42,708 nt of DNA from Eubacteriales Family XIII. Incertae Sedis bacterium (GCA_031266515.1 JAISAW010000087.1:1-42708), one strand, 5' to 3'; positions 7,925 through 16,788 are shown, counted from the first letter of the stretch. Translations and numbers: made by a program. The notes: generated from the letters alone by a model not told the origin.

Positions 7925-8893
7925 ATGGAAAAAGACACTGCAGAAATCATCCGCATACCACTTAATTCACAAACGGACGCCGGCGCGGTTTTCGGCGCTC
8001 ACGATACCAACCTCAGGCTTATAGAGAACGCTTTTGGCGTGGATGTCGTCCTTCGAAGGGATGAACTCGTCGTCAGCGGCGGGAGAGCCGCCCTCGCCGC
8101 AGGCGCTATTGAAGACATCATCTGGATCACCGGCGCGGGGGAGAGCATTGACGAACAAAAACTCGACTACGTGATTGACCTGGCCCAGGGCGGTTCGTCC
8201 TATCGTGAGAGCGGGGTGAACAAGGATATCGTGGCTTTTTCCCACAAAGGGAAGCCCGTCAAGGCGAAGACCCTTGGGCAAACCAAATACGTCGAAGCCA
8301 TCAAAGGCCGGGACATCGTGTTTGGCATAGGCCCCGCAGGGACAGGAAAGACCTACCTCGCCGTGGCTATGGCGGTGAGCGCCTTTAAAGGAAGAAGCGT
8401 TGAGAAGATCATCCTTGCAAGGCCAGCCGTCGAAGCGGGCGAAAGGCTCGGCTTCCTTCCCGGCGACCTGCAGGAAAAAGTCGATCCCTACCTGAGGCCT
8501 CTCTACGACGCCCTCTACGATATCATGGGCAGGGACCAGACATTGCGGCTAAAGGAAAAGGAAGCGATCGAGGTAGTGCCACTCGCTTATATGAGAGGCC
8601 GGACTCTGGACAATTCTTTTATCATCCTCGATGAAGCGCAAAACACCACGAGGGAACAGATGAAGATGTTTTTGACGAGGATGGGCTTCGGGTCAAAGAT
8701 GGTGATCAACGGGGACGTCACGCAGATCGACCTCCCGGAGGGCAGGCAGTCCGGATTGCTCCACGCCGGGAAGGTGCTTGAAGGTGTACGGGAAATATCA
8801 TTTTGCACACTCAGTGAAAGCGATGTCGTCCGCCATAAACTCGTGAAGAAAATAATCGGCGCTTACGAAAAATACGAAAAGAAAAACAGATGA
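7925..8893 (+). CDS. phoH: PhoH-like ATPase
   Basis: PhoH-family proteins are P-loop ATPases resembling superfamily I helicase cores and are tied to RNA metabolism; the gene regularly precedes ybeY. The 322-residue product has an N-terminal domain (FGAHDTNLRLIENAFGVDV), Walker A GPAGTGKTYLAVAMA near residue 133 and Walker B IILDEAQN near 231. The C-terminal region has TRMGFGSKMVINGDVTQIDL, a family signature. I start at ATG 7925, where homology begins; the ORF track extends to 7697 only by running through rpsU and its terminator in another frame. The stop overlaps ybeY in an ATGA. No ribosome site is seen, only a TATAAT 7 bases upstream. Confidence 0.92.
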   Translation: MEKDTAEIIRIPLNSQTDAGAVFGAHDTNLRLIENAFGVDVVLRRDELVVSGGRAALAAGAIEDIIWITGAGESIDEQKLDYVIDLAQGGSSYRESGVNKDIVAFSHKGKPVKAKTLGQTKYVEAIKGRDIVFGIGPAGTGKTYLAVAMAVSAFKGRSVEKIILARPAVEAGERLGFLPGDLQEKVDPYLRPLYDALYDIMGRDQTLRLKEKEAIEVVPLAYMRGRTLDNSFIILDEAQNTTREQMKMFLTRMGFGSKMVINGDVTQIDLPEGRQSGLLHAGKVLEGVREISFCTLSESDVVRHKLVKKIIGAYEKYEKKNR

Positions 8894-9564
8894 ATTTGAT
8901 TGTTGACGACGAGAAAGGGCTGCTTCGGCTTGACCGGGCGCTTTTGACACGCATGGCGGAGACAGCCGTCCGCGCAGAGATTGCCGCCGCAAAAACCGCC
9001 ACAGCCACAACCATCGCTGTAGCCGCAGAGATCGCCGCCGAAGCAACAGAAGCCGCCGCAGTCGCTACAGAAGCCACAACAGCATCCTCCACAAAAACCG
9101 CCGCCGCCGAAATCAGCCTTTCAGTCGTCACCCCCGAAGAAATGCGCGAGTTGAACAAAACCCACAGAGGCATTGACGAGTCCACGGACGTTCTCTCCTT
9201 CCCGCAGTTTGAAAGCGCAGGCGAGGTGAGGGCTGCGGCCGAAGCAGGGCGGGCGTTTTCCCTCGGCGACATTGTGATAAATACCGAAGCGGCCGAAGCC
9301 CAGGCCGAGGACTACGGGCATTCGGCGGAGCGTGAGCAAGCCTACCTGTTCATACACGGTTTGCTCCACCTGCTCGGCCATGACCATGAAGATGAGGCGG
9401 GCAAAGCCGCTATGCGCGAAGCGGAGGAGTCAGCCCTTTCGGAAGCCGGCCTCGGAGACCGGAATCCATTATTTAACACGGGGCTCAAAAAGCCCGGATT
9501 TCACCCGGAGCCCAAAGGGCCAAAAGAACTCAAAGAGTCCAAAGAACGCGAAGAGAAGGGATGA
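8890..9564 (+). CDS. ybeY: Endoribonuclease YbeY with Ala/Thr-rich insertion
   Basis: YbeY is a zinc-dependent endoribonuclease for 16S rRNA 3'-end maturation and ribosome quality control. The metal motif HGLLHLLGHDHE (about residue 155) and the preceding STDVLSFP and LGDIVI segments are intact. At 224 residues it is longer than the usual 150-170. Residues about 30-78 are an insertion made almost only of Ala, Thr, Glu and Val, and the C-terminus adds a Lys/Glu/Pro-rich tail of about 35 residues. Both extras are low-complexity and lie outside the catalytic core. The start overlaps the phoH stop, so translation is coupled; era follows 10 bases after the stop. Confidence 0.92.
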   Translation: MNLIVDDEKGLLRLDRALLTRMAETAVRAEIAAAKTATATTIAVAAEIAAEATEAAAVATEATTASSTKTAAAEISLSVVTPEEMRELNKTHRGIDESTDVLSFPQFESAGEVRAAAEAGRAFSLGDIVINTEAAEAQAEDYGHSAEREQAYLFIHGLLHLLGHDHEDEAGKAAMREAEESALSEAGLGDRNPLFNTGLKKPGFHPEPKGPKELKESKEREEKG

Positions 9565-9574
9565 GGAAACAGCG

Positions 9575-10459
9575 ATGAGAAGCGGATTTGTCTGTATAGC
9601 CGGCAGGCCGAATGTCGGGAAATCAACCCTGCTGAACAGCCTGATAGGAGAGAAGGTCGCCATCACTGCGGACAAGCCCCAGACCACACGGAACAGGATC
9701 AGGGGTATTTACAGCGGCGAAGGCATCCAGGTGGTCTTTATAGACACCCCGGGTATCACGCGCGCAAAGAACAAGCTCGGCGAATATATGGCGGAAGCGG
9801 CGCTCGGAGCCTTTGCGGACGTGGACCTCATCCTCTTCATCACCTGCGAGAAACCGGGCGAAAAGGGCGGGGACAGGTTCATCCTGGATCGGCTTGCGGG
9901 CACAAAGATCCCCAAAATCGCCGTCATAAACAAAATCGACACGATGTCCCCGGATGAATTTCGCGACGTCTACGAAGCATACGAAGAGACAGGGCTCTTC
10001 AATGAAGTGGCCGGCATTTCGGCTTTGACCGGCCATGGAGTGGAGAGGTTGATGGAAAATATCAGTGCTTATATTGGCGAAGGCCCCGCTTTTTTCCCGG
10101 AGGGCATGATCACCGACAGGCCGGAGAGGTTTCTCGCGTCCGAGATCATCCGCGAAAAGGCGCTGCGCTATCTCGGCGACGAAGTCCCACACGGGGTCGC
10201 GATAGAGATAGAGAGCTTTGAAGAAAAGCCTTCCCTGACCCGGATTTCGGCGGTGATATATATAGAGAAGAAGTCCCACAAAGCCATAGTCATAGGAAAA
10301 GGCGGGCGCAAGCTCAAAGGCATAGGAAAGGCTGCAAGGGAGGAAATAGAAGACCTGCTCGGCTGCAAAGTCTACCTGAGCCTATGGGTCAAGGTCCGCG
10401 AGAAATGGCGCGACAGCGACCTGGCTCTTGCTTCGCTCGGATACGGTGGCAGGGATTGA
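9575..10459 (+). CDS. era: GTPase Era
   Basis: Era is an essential GTPase that binds 16S rRNA near its 3' end during 30S assembly. The start at ATG 9575 has GAGGAAA upstream and gives a normal 294-residue protein; the longer listed frame begins inside ybeY. Motifs are GRPNVGKST (G1), FIDTPG (G3) and NKID (G4), followed by a C-terminal KH domain with the IVIGKGGRKLKGIG loop. It sits between ybeY and recO, the classical order, without the intervening cdd/dgkA genes seen in Bacillus. The stop overlaps the recO start codon. Confidence 0.96.
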   Translation: MRSGFVCIAGRPNVGKSTLLNSLIGEKVAITADKPQTTRNRIRGIYSGEGIQVVFIDTPGITRAKNKLGEYMAEAALGAFADVDLILFITCEKPGEKGGDRFILDRLAGTKIPKIAVINKIDTMSPDEFRDVYEAYEETGLFNEVAGISALTGHGVERLMENISAYIGEGPAFFPEGMITDRPERFLASEIIREKALRYLGDEVPHGVAIEIESFEEKPSLTRISAVIYIEKKSHKAIVIGKGGRKLKGIGKAAREEIEDLLGCKVYLSLWVKVREKWRDSDLALASLGYGGRD

Positions 10460-11121
10460 CAGAGAGTTGCCGCGGAGTGGTAGTCCGTCTTGTCAAGACT
10501 ACCGGCGGCCGGCGGATGGTCACCATCATCACGCGTGAGGCGGGCAAAATAGGTGCGGGCTCATCGATTTCAGAAAAAGGGAAATCAAAATCCGCGCTTG
10601 CGGTCAGGCCGTTTTCCCTCTCGCTGTTCAGGCTCGAAGAAAAAAGAAAAGGTTTTGTGTGGATCAAATCCGCAGAGGTCATCGACAGCCATTTCGCCCT
10701 CGCTGAGGATGCCGACAGGTACGCCGAAGCAGCGTTCGCCCTGGAGTTTACAGACAGGCTCCTTCCCGAAGGCATTGCCGCTGAGGGGATATTCGATTTG
10801 CTCACCGCACATCTTTCGCTGCTGTCGTCAAGAAAACGGAATTTCAGATTGGCTACTGTAGCGTTTTTAATAAAAGTATTTGACATATCGGGTATAATGC
10901 CTGACGAGGGCAGTATCAGAAGCGCCTTGTTGCCATCAAATGGCGATTTTGATATATTTGCAATAGTGGAGTTTATCAGGAATAACCCGCTCGACAGATT
11001 GTCAGGCCTCACGCTCGAACCGGCAAAGTGCAATGCGATATATTCGTTCCTCAGGGGATTTGCCGAAGAGCATCTGGAAATTGGGAAACTGAAGAGCGAC
11101 GTATTGTCAAAGCGAACGTAA
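10456..11121 (+). CDS. recO: DNA repair protein RecO (short, no zinc site)
   Basis: RecO helps load RecA at gaps and anneals SSB-coated strands. The N-terminal OB-fold is recognisable (RGVVVRL...VTIITREAGKIGAGS), followed by the helical region with FALEFTDRLLPEG and FDLLTAHLSLLSS. I start at TTG 10456, which overlaps the era stop and is in frame where homology begins; the listed ATG at 10384 lies inside era. The product is 221 residues, slightly short, and lacks the CxxC...CxxC zinc finger found in many RecO proteins. Position after era supports the assignment despite weak conservation. Confidence 0.85.
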   Translation: MTESCRGVVVRLVKTTGGRRMVTIITREAGKIGAGSSISEKGKSKSALAVRPFSLSLFRLEEKRKGFVWIKSAEVIDSHFALAEDADRYAEAAFALEFTDRLLPEGIAAEGIFDLLTAHLSLLSSRKRNFRLATVAFLIKVFDISGIMPDEGSIRSALLPSNGDFDIFAIVEFIRNNPLDRLSGLTLEPAKCNAIYSFLRGFAEEHLEIGKLKSDVLSKRT

Positions 11122-11131
11122 GGAGGGCGCC

Positions 11132-11746
11132 ATGGAAATCACACTTGAAAAGATCGAATTGGTAAAAGACCGGACAGGAGTCAGCTATAAGGAAGCAAAG
11201 GACGCTCTTGAAGCGACCGAAGGCAATGTTGTAGATGCCATAATCAAGATCGAAGAGGAAATCAATGAAAAGGTCGGGAAAAGGGTCACCGACAAAGGAG
11301 AGGCCCTCGTCGCAAAGATCAAGGAGTATATCAAGAAAGGCAATATCTCCAAGATAGTTGTGAAAAAAGACGATGAAGTATTCCTAAGGGTCCCCGTCAC
11401 CGTCGGGGTAGTCGGCACTGTCCTCGCGCCATGGGTGACGGCGATCGGCGCTATTGCCGCGCTCGGCGCCAAGTGCACTGTGGTGCTCATCAAAGACGAC
11501 GGCGATATCATTGACCTCTCAGGCCTTGCAAACGACACCATCGACGACGTCAAAGACAGCGTCAAGGATGCCGCAGGGAAAGCAGGCGCCGTAAAGGACG
11601 GGGTCGCCGACAACATAGACGATATCAAAGATATCGTGAAGGACGCGGCAAGCCAGATCAAGGATACCGTAGCGAAGGGCAGGGAAGAATCCGCAGATGT
11701 CGTGGCTGAAGCGGGCGACGAGCCCGAAGAAGAGCCGAACGACTGA
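11132..11746 (+). CDS. DUF4342 protein with N-terminal UBA-like domain
   Basis: Residues about 1-45 (LVKDRTGVSYKEAKDALEATEGNVVDAI) form a UBA-like three-helix domain like that at the N-terminus of EF-Ts and related ribosome-associated proteins. Residues about 55-125 match DUF4342, with the hallmark VPVTVGVVGTVLAPWVTAIG hydrophobic stretch and VVLIKDDGDIIDL. The rest is an acidic region with repeated D-x-V/I-K-D-x-V/A-K-DAA heptad-like units, likely an amphipathic helix. The function of DUF4342 is not known to me. An AAGGAGGGCG site precedes the ATG, and the gene lies between recO and glyQS on the same strand. Confidence 0.75.
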   Translation: MEITLEKIELVKDRTGVSYKEAKDALEATEGNVVDAIIKIEEEINEKVGKRVTDKGEALVAKIKEYIKKGNISKIVVKKDDEVFLRVPVTVGVVGTVLAPWVTAIGAIAALGAKCTVVLIKDDGDIIDLSGLANDTIDDVKDSVKDAAGKAGAVKDGVADNIDDIKDIVKDAASQIKDTVAKGREESADVVAEAGDEPEEEPND

Positions 11747-11802
11747 CCCGGGATCCCCTGCAATATGGTTCGCCATAACATAAATTAGAAAGCAGCAAAA
11801 TA

Positions 11803-13203
11803 ATGACAGAAGTGAGTATGGAGAAAGTCGTGGCTCTTTGCAAGAGCCGCGGCTTCATATATCCGGGTTCGGATATTTATGGCGGGCTGGCCAACAGCTG
11901 GGACTACGGCCCGCTCGGAGTGGAGCTGAAAAACAACATCAAAAAAGCGTGGTGGAAAAAATTCGTGCAGGAGAGCCCGTACAATGTGGGGCTTGACGCC
12001 GCGATTTTGATGAACAAAGAAGTCTGGGTGGCGTCCGGCCATGCTGCAGGGTTTTCCGACCCGCTTGTCGACTGCCGGTCATGCAAGAGCAGGTTCCGCG
12101 CGGACAAGCTGATTGAAGGCCATATGGCGAAAGCGGGGGAAGAATCTGTCGCCGTTGACGGATGGCCGAATGAAAAGATGGAATCGTACCTGGAAGAACA
12201 TGCAGTGAAATGCCCTGAGTGCGGCAAGAGCGATTTCACTGGCATCCGGCAGTTCAATCTGATGTTCCGCACCCATGCGGGGGTCACTGAAGACAGCGCA
12301 AACGAACTTTATCTGCGCCCTGAAACGGCGCAGGGGATCTTTGTAAACTTCGCAAACGTGCAGCGGACTTCGCGAAAAAAAATCCCTTTTGGGATAGGCC
12401 AGATAGGCAAGTCGTTCCGAAATGAGATCACGCCGGGCAACTTCATATTCAGGACCCGTGAGTTCGAACAGATGGAGCTTGAGTTTTTCTGCAAGCCGGG
12501 GACTGATCTCGAATGGTTTTCATACTGGAAAAATTTCTGTGCGGACTTCCTCAGGGCGCTCGGCATCAAAGACGAAAGGTTCAGGCTTCGCGACCACGGC
12601 GAGGAAGAGCTCTCGCACTACAGCGCGGCTACCACGGACATAGAGTTCCTCTTCCCATTCGGGTGGGGGGAGCTGTGGGGGATCGCCGACCGTACTGACT
12701 TTGATTTGAAGAGCCATATGGAACATTCAAAAAAGGATCTTTCATACAGGGATCCCGAGACAAATGAAAAATACATCCCTTACTGCATCGAGCCTTCCCT
12801 CGGCGCGGACAGGGTGCTGCTCGCATTCCTCGTAAACGCTTACGGCGAAGAAGAGTTGCTTGATGAAAAAAGTACCGACGATGCGAGGACTGTGCTTCAC
12901 CTGCACCCGGCGCTTGCGCCTTTCAAAGCCGCAGTGCTGCCGCTTACGAAAAAGCAAGCCGCCAAAGCTGAAGAGGTATACGCGGATTTGTCGAAGCATT
13001 TCATTATCGACTACGACGCTTCGGGAAATATCGGCAAGCGCTACCGCAGGGAAGACGAGATCGGGACACCCTTCTGTATCACGATAGACTTTGATACCGA
13101 GACGGATGAAACCGTCACAATAAGGGACCGCGATACCATGGAGCAGGAGAGAGTCGGCATATCCGGGCTGAAAGAGTATATTGAAAGCAAATTGGAGTTT
13201 TAG
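11803..13203 (+). CDS. glyQS: Glycyl-tRNA synthetase, alpha2 type
   Basis: This class II synthetase charges tRNA-Gly. The single 466-residue chain is the homodimeric (eukaryote/Gram-positive) type rather than GlyQ/GlyS. Motifs include [12 protein letters not shown], the [13 protein letters not shown] motif, RNEITP of motif 2, the [10 protein letters not shown] strand, and motif 3-like EPSLGADR. An inserted zinc-type segment has CRSC and CPEC pairs. The C-terminal anticodon domain ends with [12 protein letters not shown]. Only 56 bases separate it from the preceding gene, and I see no T-box leader there. The next gene begins 7 bases after its stop. Confidence 0.97.
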   Translation: MTEVSMEKVVALCKSRGFIYPGSDIYGGLANSWDYGPLGVELKNNIKKAWWKKFVQESPYNVGLDAAILMNKEVWVASGHAAGFSDPLVDCRSCKSRFRADKLIEGHMAKAGEESVAVDGWPNEKMESYLEEHAVKCPECGKSDFTGIRQFNLMFRTHAGVTEDSANELYLRPETAQGIFVNFANVQRTSRKKIPFGIGQIGKSFRNEITPGNFIFRTREFEQMELEFFCKPGTDLEWFSYWKNFCADFLRALGIKDERFRLRDHGEEELSHYSAATTDIEFLFPFGWGELWGIADRTDFDLKSHMEHSKKDLSYRDPETNEKYIPYCIEPSLGADRVLLAFLVNAYGEEELLDEKSTDDARTVLHLHPALAPFKAAVLPLTKKQAAKAEEVYADLSKHFIIDYDASGNIGKRYRREDEIGTPFCITIDFDTETDETVTIRDRDTMEQERVGISGLKEYIESKLEF

Positions 13204-13210
13204 TGACGGG

Positions 13211-14173
13211 ATGAATTACGACATAGGTGTGGACATAGGCGGTACGAAAATAGCTATCGCCCTTGTCGAGGACGGACGCTCGATAGCGTCAAAGACTTCA
13301 TTTCCTACATATGAATATATTGACCCGGCAAAGGCTGTGGAGCGCATAGCCGACGCCGTCCGCCTGCTCGTTTCGGCGGCGGAGCTCGAAATGAAGGATA
13401 TCAGGTCCGTAGGGATCGGGACGGCGGGCCTTGCGAACAGGAGGGACGGAATACTTGAGACGTCTCCAAACCTCGGATGGAAGGACGTGCCGCTGACGGC
13501 GATGCTTGAAGCGAAGCTTGGCATCATGGCCATCATCGAGAACGATGCGAACGCCGCTGCCCTGGGGGAGCATTTGGCTGGCGCTGCGACGGATGCGCAC
13601 ACGAGCCTTATGGTGACCCTCGGCACAGGTATCGGCGGTGGCTTCGTGATAGGTGACTACCTGCACAAAGGGATTAATTTCGCCGAGCTTGAAGTCGGGC
13701 ACATGGTCATCAAACAGGGCGGCAGGCATTGCCGTTGCGGCAGGAACGGTTGCTTCGAGAGATACGCCAGTGCCACCGGGCTGAACATCACCACCCGCCA
13801 CATCATGAAAAAATACCCGGAGTCAGCGATGTGGGAGGCTGTGGGCGGAGACGTCAAAAAAATAACGACATTCACGGCCTTCGACGCGGCGGCAAAGGGG
13901 GACGAGGCTGCAACAGTCGTGATAGACAAATTTTTGACGGACCTCTCTACAGGGATCACGAATTTGATAAACATCTTTCAGCCCGACGTACTCTGCATAG
14001 GAGGCGGGTTGGCGGCGAGAGACGACGAATTGTTAGTCCCTCTCAAAAGAAAGGCCGCAGAAGAGGTCTACAGCAGAGCGAGCGCTGTGAACACTGTCAT
14101 CAAAAAAGCGAAGCTGGGAAATGATGCAGGATTGATAGGCGCGGCGAACCTGGTTGGATTGAAAACATTTTGA
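13211..14173 (+). CDS. glcK: ROK-family glucokinase
   Basis: ROK sugar kinases phosphorylate glucose or related hexoses with ATP in the cytoplasm. The start at ATG 13211 gives 320 residues beginning IGVDIGGTKIAIALV, the phosphate-binding loop. ENDANAAALGE contains the expected catalytic Asp, GTGIGGG is the second ATP motif, and ELEVGHM with CRCGRNGCFERYAS is the ROK zinc signature. Length and motifs are typical of glucokinase, but substrate cannot be read from sequence. It follows glyQS by 7 bases and is likely co-transcribed. Confidence 0.9.
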   Translation: MNYDIGVDIGGTKIAIALVEDGRSIASKTSFPTYEYIDPAKAVERIADAVRLLVSAAELEMKDIRSVGIGTAGLANRRDGILETSPNLGWKDVPLTAMLEAKLGIMAIIENDANAAALGEHLAGAATDAHTSLMVTLGTGIGGGFVIGDYLHKGINFAELEVGHMVIKQGGRHCRCGRNGCFERYASATGLNITTRHIMKKYPESAMWEAVGGDVKKITTFTAFDAAAKGDEAATVVIDKFLTDLSTGITNLINIFQPDVLCIGGGLAARDDELLVPLKRKAAEEVYSRASAVNTVIKKAKLGNDAGLIGAANLVGLKTF

Positions 14174-14264
14174 CCCGTGGCTGCAGCGGGGTCCAGGGAA
14201 ACCCGGCTACCGGGGTTTGGCGGCAGGGATCCCCGGACAAGCCCCAAACAGAGGATATGGCTTT

Positions 14265-14402
14265 ATGAACGAACTCAGGATAATACTTTTGGCGGTGCTC
14301 TGCCTTCCCATACTGGTGTTGGCTGTGGTATTTTTCGTCAGCGCGCTCAGGCAGAGGCTTCCCGGGGAGAAGCAGAAACAGAAAAAGGAGAAGAGACGAT
14401 GA
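14265..14402 (+). CDS. Small single-pass membrane protein (45 aa)
   Basis: ATG 14265 has AGAGGA about 9 bases upstream and opens a 45-codon frame. Residues 5-27 form one hydrophobic segment (IILLAVLCLPILVLAVVFFV), followed by a basic tail rich in Lys, Arg and Gln, giving a predicted N-out/C-in membrane peptide. Its stop overlaps the tmk start by 4 bases in an ATGA, the same coupling used by other gene pairs here. These three properties make it a likely real gene. I do not recognise a family. The ORF track gives a longer version from 14217 without a ribosome site. Confidence 0.55.
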   Translation: MNELRIILLAVLCLPILVLAVVFFVSALRQRLPGEKQKQKKEKRR

Positions 14403-15037
14403 CAGGCGCTGGCGCGTTCATTACATTTGAGGGCGGGGACGGATCAGGGAAGTCCACCCAGATAAAGCTGCTGCACGACAGGCTTGTCGCCGAAAATATA
14501 GGCGTCGTAATCACAAGAGAGCCTGGCGGCACACTGATAGGGGAGCAGATAAGGAAGGTCATCCTTGATCCGCAGAATATTGAGATGACGTCAAAGACGG
14601 AGATGTTCCTCTATGCGGCTGCGCGGGCACAGATAGCTGATGAGGTCATATGGCCCGCGCTTCGAGAAGGGAAGGTCGTGATCTGTGACCGCTTCCTTGA
14701 TTCGAGCGTGGCTTACCAGGGCGTGGCAAGAGGCCTGGGGCGCATGGTGGAAGAAGTGAATATCCCCGCTGCGGGAGGTTTGGTCCCGGATCTGACCATT
14801 TACCTGAAGATAGAGCCCGACGAGGGGCTGGACCGGACTGGGAACAGGAAAGACCGCATGGAACTCCAGGATATCATGTACCACCGGTCTGTCGCGGAAG
14901 GCTACCGTATGATAGCGGAAAGAAACCCACTGCGTGTGAAAGTCCTCGATGCGACCGAGTCCATCACCCTGCTGAGAAACAAAATATGGGATACGGTGGC
15001 TGTACGTTTGGCGAAGAAAGGGTACAGTGTCAGATGA
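14399..15037 (+). CDS. tmk: Thymidylate kinase
   Basis: Tmk converts dTMP to dTDP. The start at ATG 14399 has AAGGAG at good spacing and yields 212 residues; the listed ATG 14177 extension has no homology. The P-loop is FEGGDGSGKST, the DRx motif is CDRFLDSSVAYQG, and TREPGG lines the nucleotide site. LDRTGNRKDRME is the lid region. It is followed by holB with an ATGA overlap, the typical tmk-holB-ricT arrangement linking precursor supply and replication. Confidence 0.95.
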   Translation: MTGAGAFITFEGGDGSGKSTQIKLLHDRLVAENIGVVITREPGGTLIGEQIRKVILDPQNIEMTSKTEMFLYAAARAQIADEVIWPALREGKVVICDRFLDSSVAYQGVARGLGRMVEEVNIPAAGGLVPDLTIYLKIEPDEGLDRTGNRKDRMELQDIMYHRSVAEGYRMIAERNPLRVKVLDATESITLLRNKIWDTVAVRLAKKGYSVR

Positions 15038-15837
15038 CAGGTGCCTTTCACGCGCAGCTCCTTTGCGGCGGCAGCCATGAATCAAGGTTGGACGCAGCAA
15101 AAGCCATCCTCAAAGAGCATTTTGCGGGCGACGGGCAGGCCGCAGCGCGGATAGATGCGGATGCCTTCGAGGATCTGCTCATCATCTCCGTAGACGACGA
15201 CAGGCGGGAGATCACCGTCGACAAGATAGCGCGGCTCACAGAGTTTCTGGCGACAAAGCCGTTCGCCTCCACATCGAGGGCGGCCCTCATCACAGACGGG
15301 GGCGCCATGAACGAGAGCGCGCAGAACAAACTGCTGAAAGTGCTCGAAGAGCCAGCCCTCGGAGACCTGATAATCATCCTCGTCGAAAATCCGGAAAAAC
15401 TGCTGCCAACGGTGAGGTCGCGGACGATCTTGAAGCGGGTCGCTGAGACGGAAACTATAATGGGGTATTCCGAGTCCGAGGAAGATGTGAGGAAAGTCCT
15501 CAGGGCGCTCATCTTCGGGGCAGGTTCGGCGGCAGAAGCCCTGCGGGTCATTGACAGCTACGATGCGAGGGGTGAGACCGTCGCATTTCTCGATGCCACA
15601 CTGCGTTTTCTAAGGGACTTGGCCGTAGGCGGGTATTCGGCGGAATTGCTGGAAAACGCCGGGCTTGGCGAAGCTTCGGGCAAGCTGAGGGCGCCCGAGA
15701 AAAAACTTGTCATTCAAGGTATAATACTTATTGAGTCCGCTATAGGCGATATCAACAGAGGATTCAGGGCAAAAAACGCCGCCCATAATGCGGCGTTAAA
15801 CATAGTGCGGGAAAGAGAAGCCGCAAAAAAGGAATGA
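15034..15837 (+). CDS. holB: DNA polymerase III delta' subunit-like (HolB)
   Basis: Delta' is the stator subunit of the clamp loader. The conserved central part is present: DKIARLTEFLATKPF, ALITDGGAMNESAQNKLLKVLEEPA and the TVRSRT sensor-like segment. The region where a Walker A loop would lie reads LCGGSHESRLDAAKAIL, so there is no nucleotide-binding lysine motif, and no zinc-binding cysteine cluster is seen. The 267-residue length is shorter than the usual 300-330. Start at ATG 15034 overlaps the tmk stop, which fixes it against the longer listed frame. Confidence 0.88.
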   Translation: MTGAFHAQLLCGGSHESRLDAAKAILKEHFAGDGQAAARIDADAFEDLLIISVDDDRREITVDKIARLTEFLATKPFASTSRAALITDGGAMNESAQNKLLKVLEEPALGDLIIILVENPEKLLPTVRSRTILKRVAETETIMGYSESEEDVRKVLRALIFGAGSAAEALRVIDSYDARGETVAFLDATLRFLRDLAVGGYSAELLENAGLGEASGKLRAPEKKLVIQGIILIESAIGDINRGFRAKNAAHNAALNIVREREAAKKE

Positions 15838-15844
15838 GGAAAGA

Positions 15845-16732
15845 ATGCAAAAGACAGTAGCGGTCAGATTCAGATCGGCACCGCGTCATTATTATTTTGA
15901 TCCACTCGATGAGGATCTGAAGAGCGGCGACAAGGTCATAGTAGAGACATCAATGGGAAAGGACATCGGCATCGTAGCAGGCACCCCTTCGGAAAAAGAC
16001 GAAAACGAGATCCCGGGGCCGCTTAAACCGATCATCAGAAAAGCGACCGAAGACGACCTTGAGACCGAAAAAGCAAATTCTGAAAAGAAAGCGGAAACAG
16101 TGGCGACGTGCAAGGAGATCATCAAGTCGAGAGGGCTTGATATGAAACTGATTGACGCAGAGTACACATTTGGCGACAACAAACTGATTTTCTATTTCAC
16201 ATCAGAAGAGAGGGTCGATTTCCGGGAGCTCGTCAAGGATCTTGCAAGCCGCTTCAGGACGAGGATCGAGTTGAGGCAGATCGGGGTCAGAGACGAGGCG
16301 AGGATGCTCGGCGGCCTGGGCGCCTGTGGCAGAGAGCTTTGCTGCAAGCGGTGGCTGCGCGACTTTGAGCCGGTTTCCATCAAGATGGCCAAGGTCCAGA
16401 ACCTGTCTCTGAATCCAACTAAGATCTCGGGTTGCTGCGGCAGGCTGATGTGCTGCCTCAAGTTCGAGAACGATATCTACAACGAGCTGAAGAAGGATAT
16501 GCCTTCAGCCGGGGAGATAGTCGAAACGACAAACGGCGCAGCCAAGATCACGGATGTGAATATATTGACCGGAATAATCAGAGCCAGATACTTTGACAGC
16601 GAAGGGGATTGGGACAATCCTGACAACCTGTCAGACGAACTCGTCGAAATAGACAAATCCGAGATAGTAAAAAAGCTCAGAAATGTGAAGAAGAATTCCG
16701 GGCGTAAATCACGCTCAGGAAACAAGTCCTGA
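15845..16732 (+). CDS. ricT: PSP1-domain regulator RicT (YaaT)
   Basis: RicT acts with RicA and RicF as an Fe-S-containing accessory complex for RNase Y-dependent mRNA processing in Bacillus. The protein has the PSP1 C-terminal domain with LGGLGACGRELCCKRWL and SGCCGRLMCCLKFE, carrying the cysteines involved in cluster binding. The C-terminus adds a basic KSRSGNKS tail. It starts 7 bases after holB with GAGGAAAG upstream, matching the conserved tmk-holB-ricT order. Confidence 0.94.
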   Translation: MQKTVAVRFRSAPRHYYFDPLDEDLKSGDKVIVETSMGKDIGIVAGTPSEKDENEIPGPLKPIIRKATEDDLETEKANSEKKAETVATCKEIIKSRGLDMKLIDAEYTFGDNKLIFYFTSEERVDFRELVKDLASRFRTRIELRQIGVRDEARMLGGLGACGRELCCKRWLRDFEPVSIKMAKVQNLSLNPTKISGCCGRLMCCLKFENDIYNELKKDMPSAGEIVETTNGAAKITDVNILTGIIRARYFDSEGDWDNPDNLSDELVEIDKSEIVKKLRNVKKNSGRKSRSGNKS

Positions 16733-16736
16733 GCGT
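16711..16736. terminator. Perfect 10-bp hairpin at the ricT end
   Basis: ACGCTCAGGA and TCCTGAGCGT pair perfectly around a 6-base loop and span the ricT stop codon, in the 56-bp gap between the convergent ricT and abrB-like genes. No T-run follows on the plus strand, so termination by this hairpin alone is uncertain. Confidence 0.4.
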
Positions 16737-16788
16737 GAAAAACAGCTTAGGGCTTGCCAAACACTAACTTGCGATTTTCCACTTGCCC

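Noticed and set aside
11747-11802. T-box leader before glyQS
   Set aside because: The gap is only 56 bases and lacks the T-box sequence and terminator hairpins.
14177-14398. N-terminal extension of tmk
   Set aside because: No homology, and a good ribosome site marks ATG 14399.
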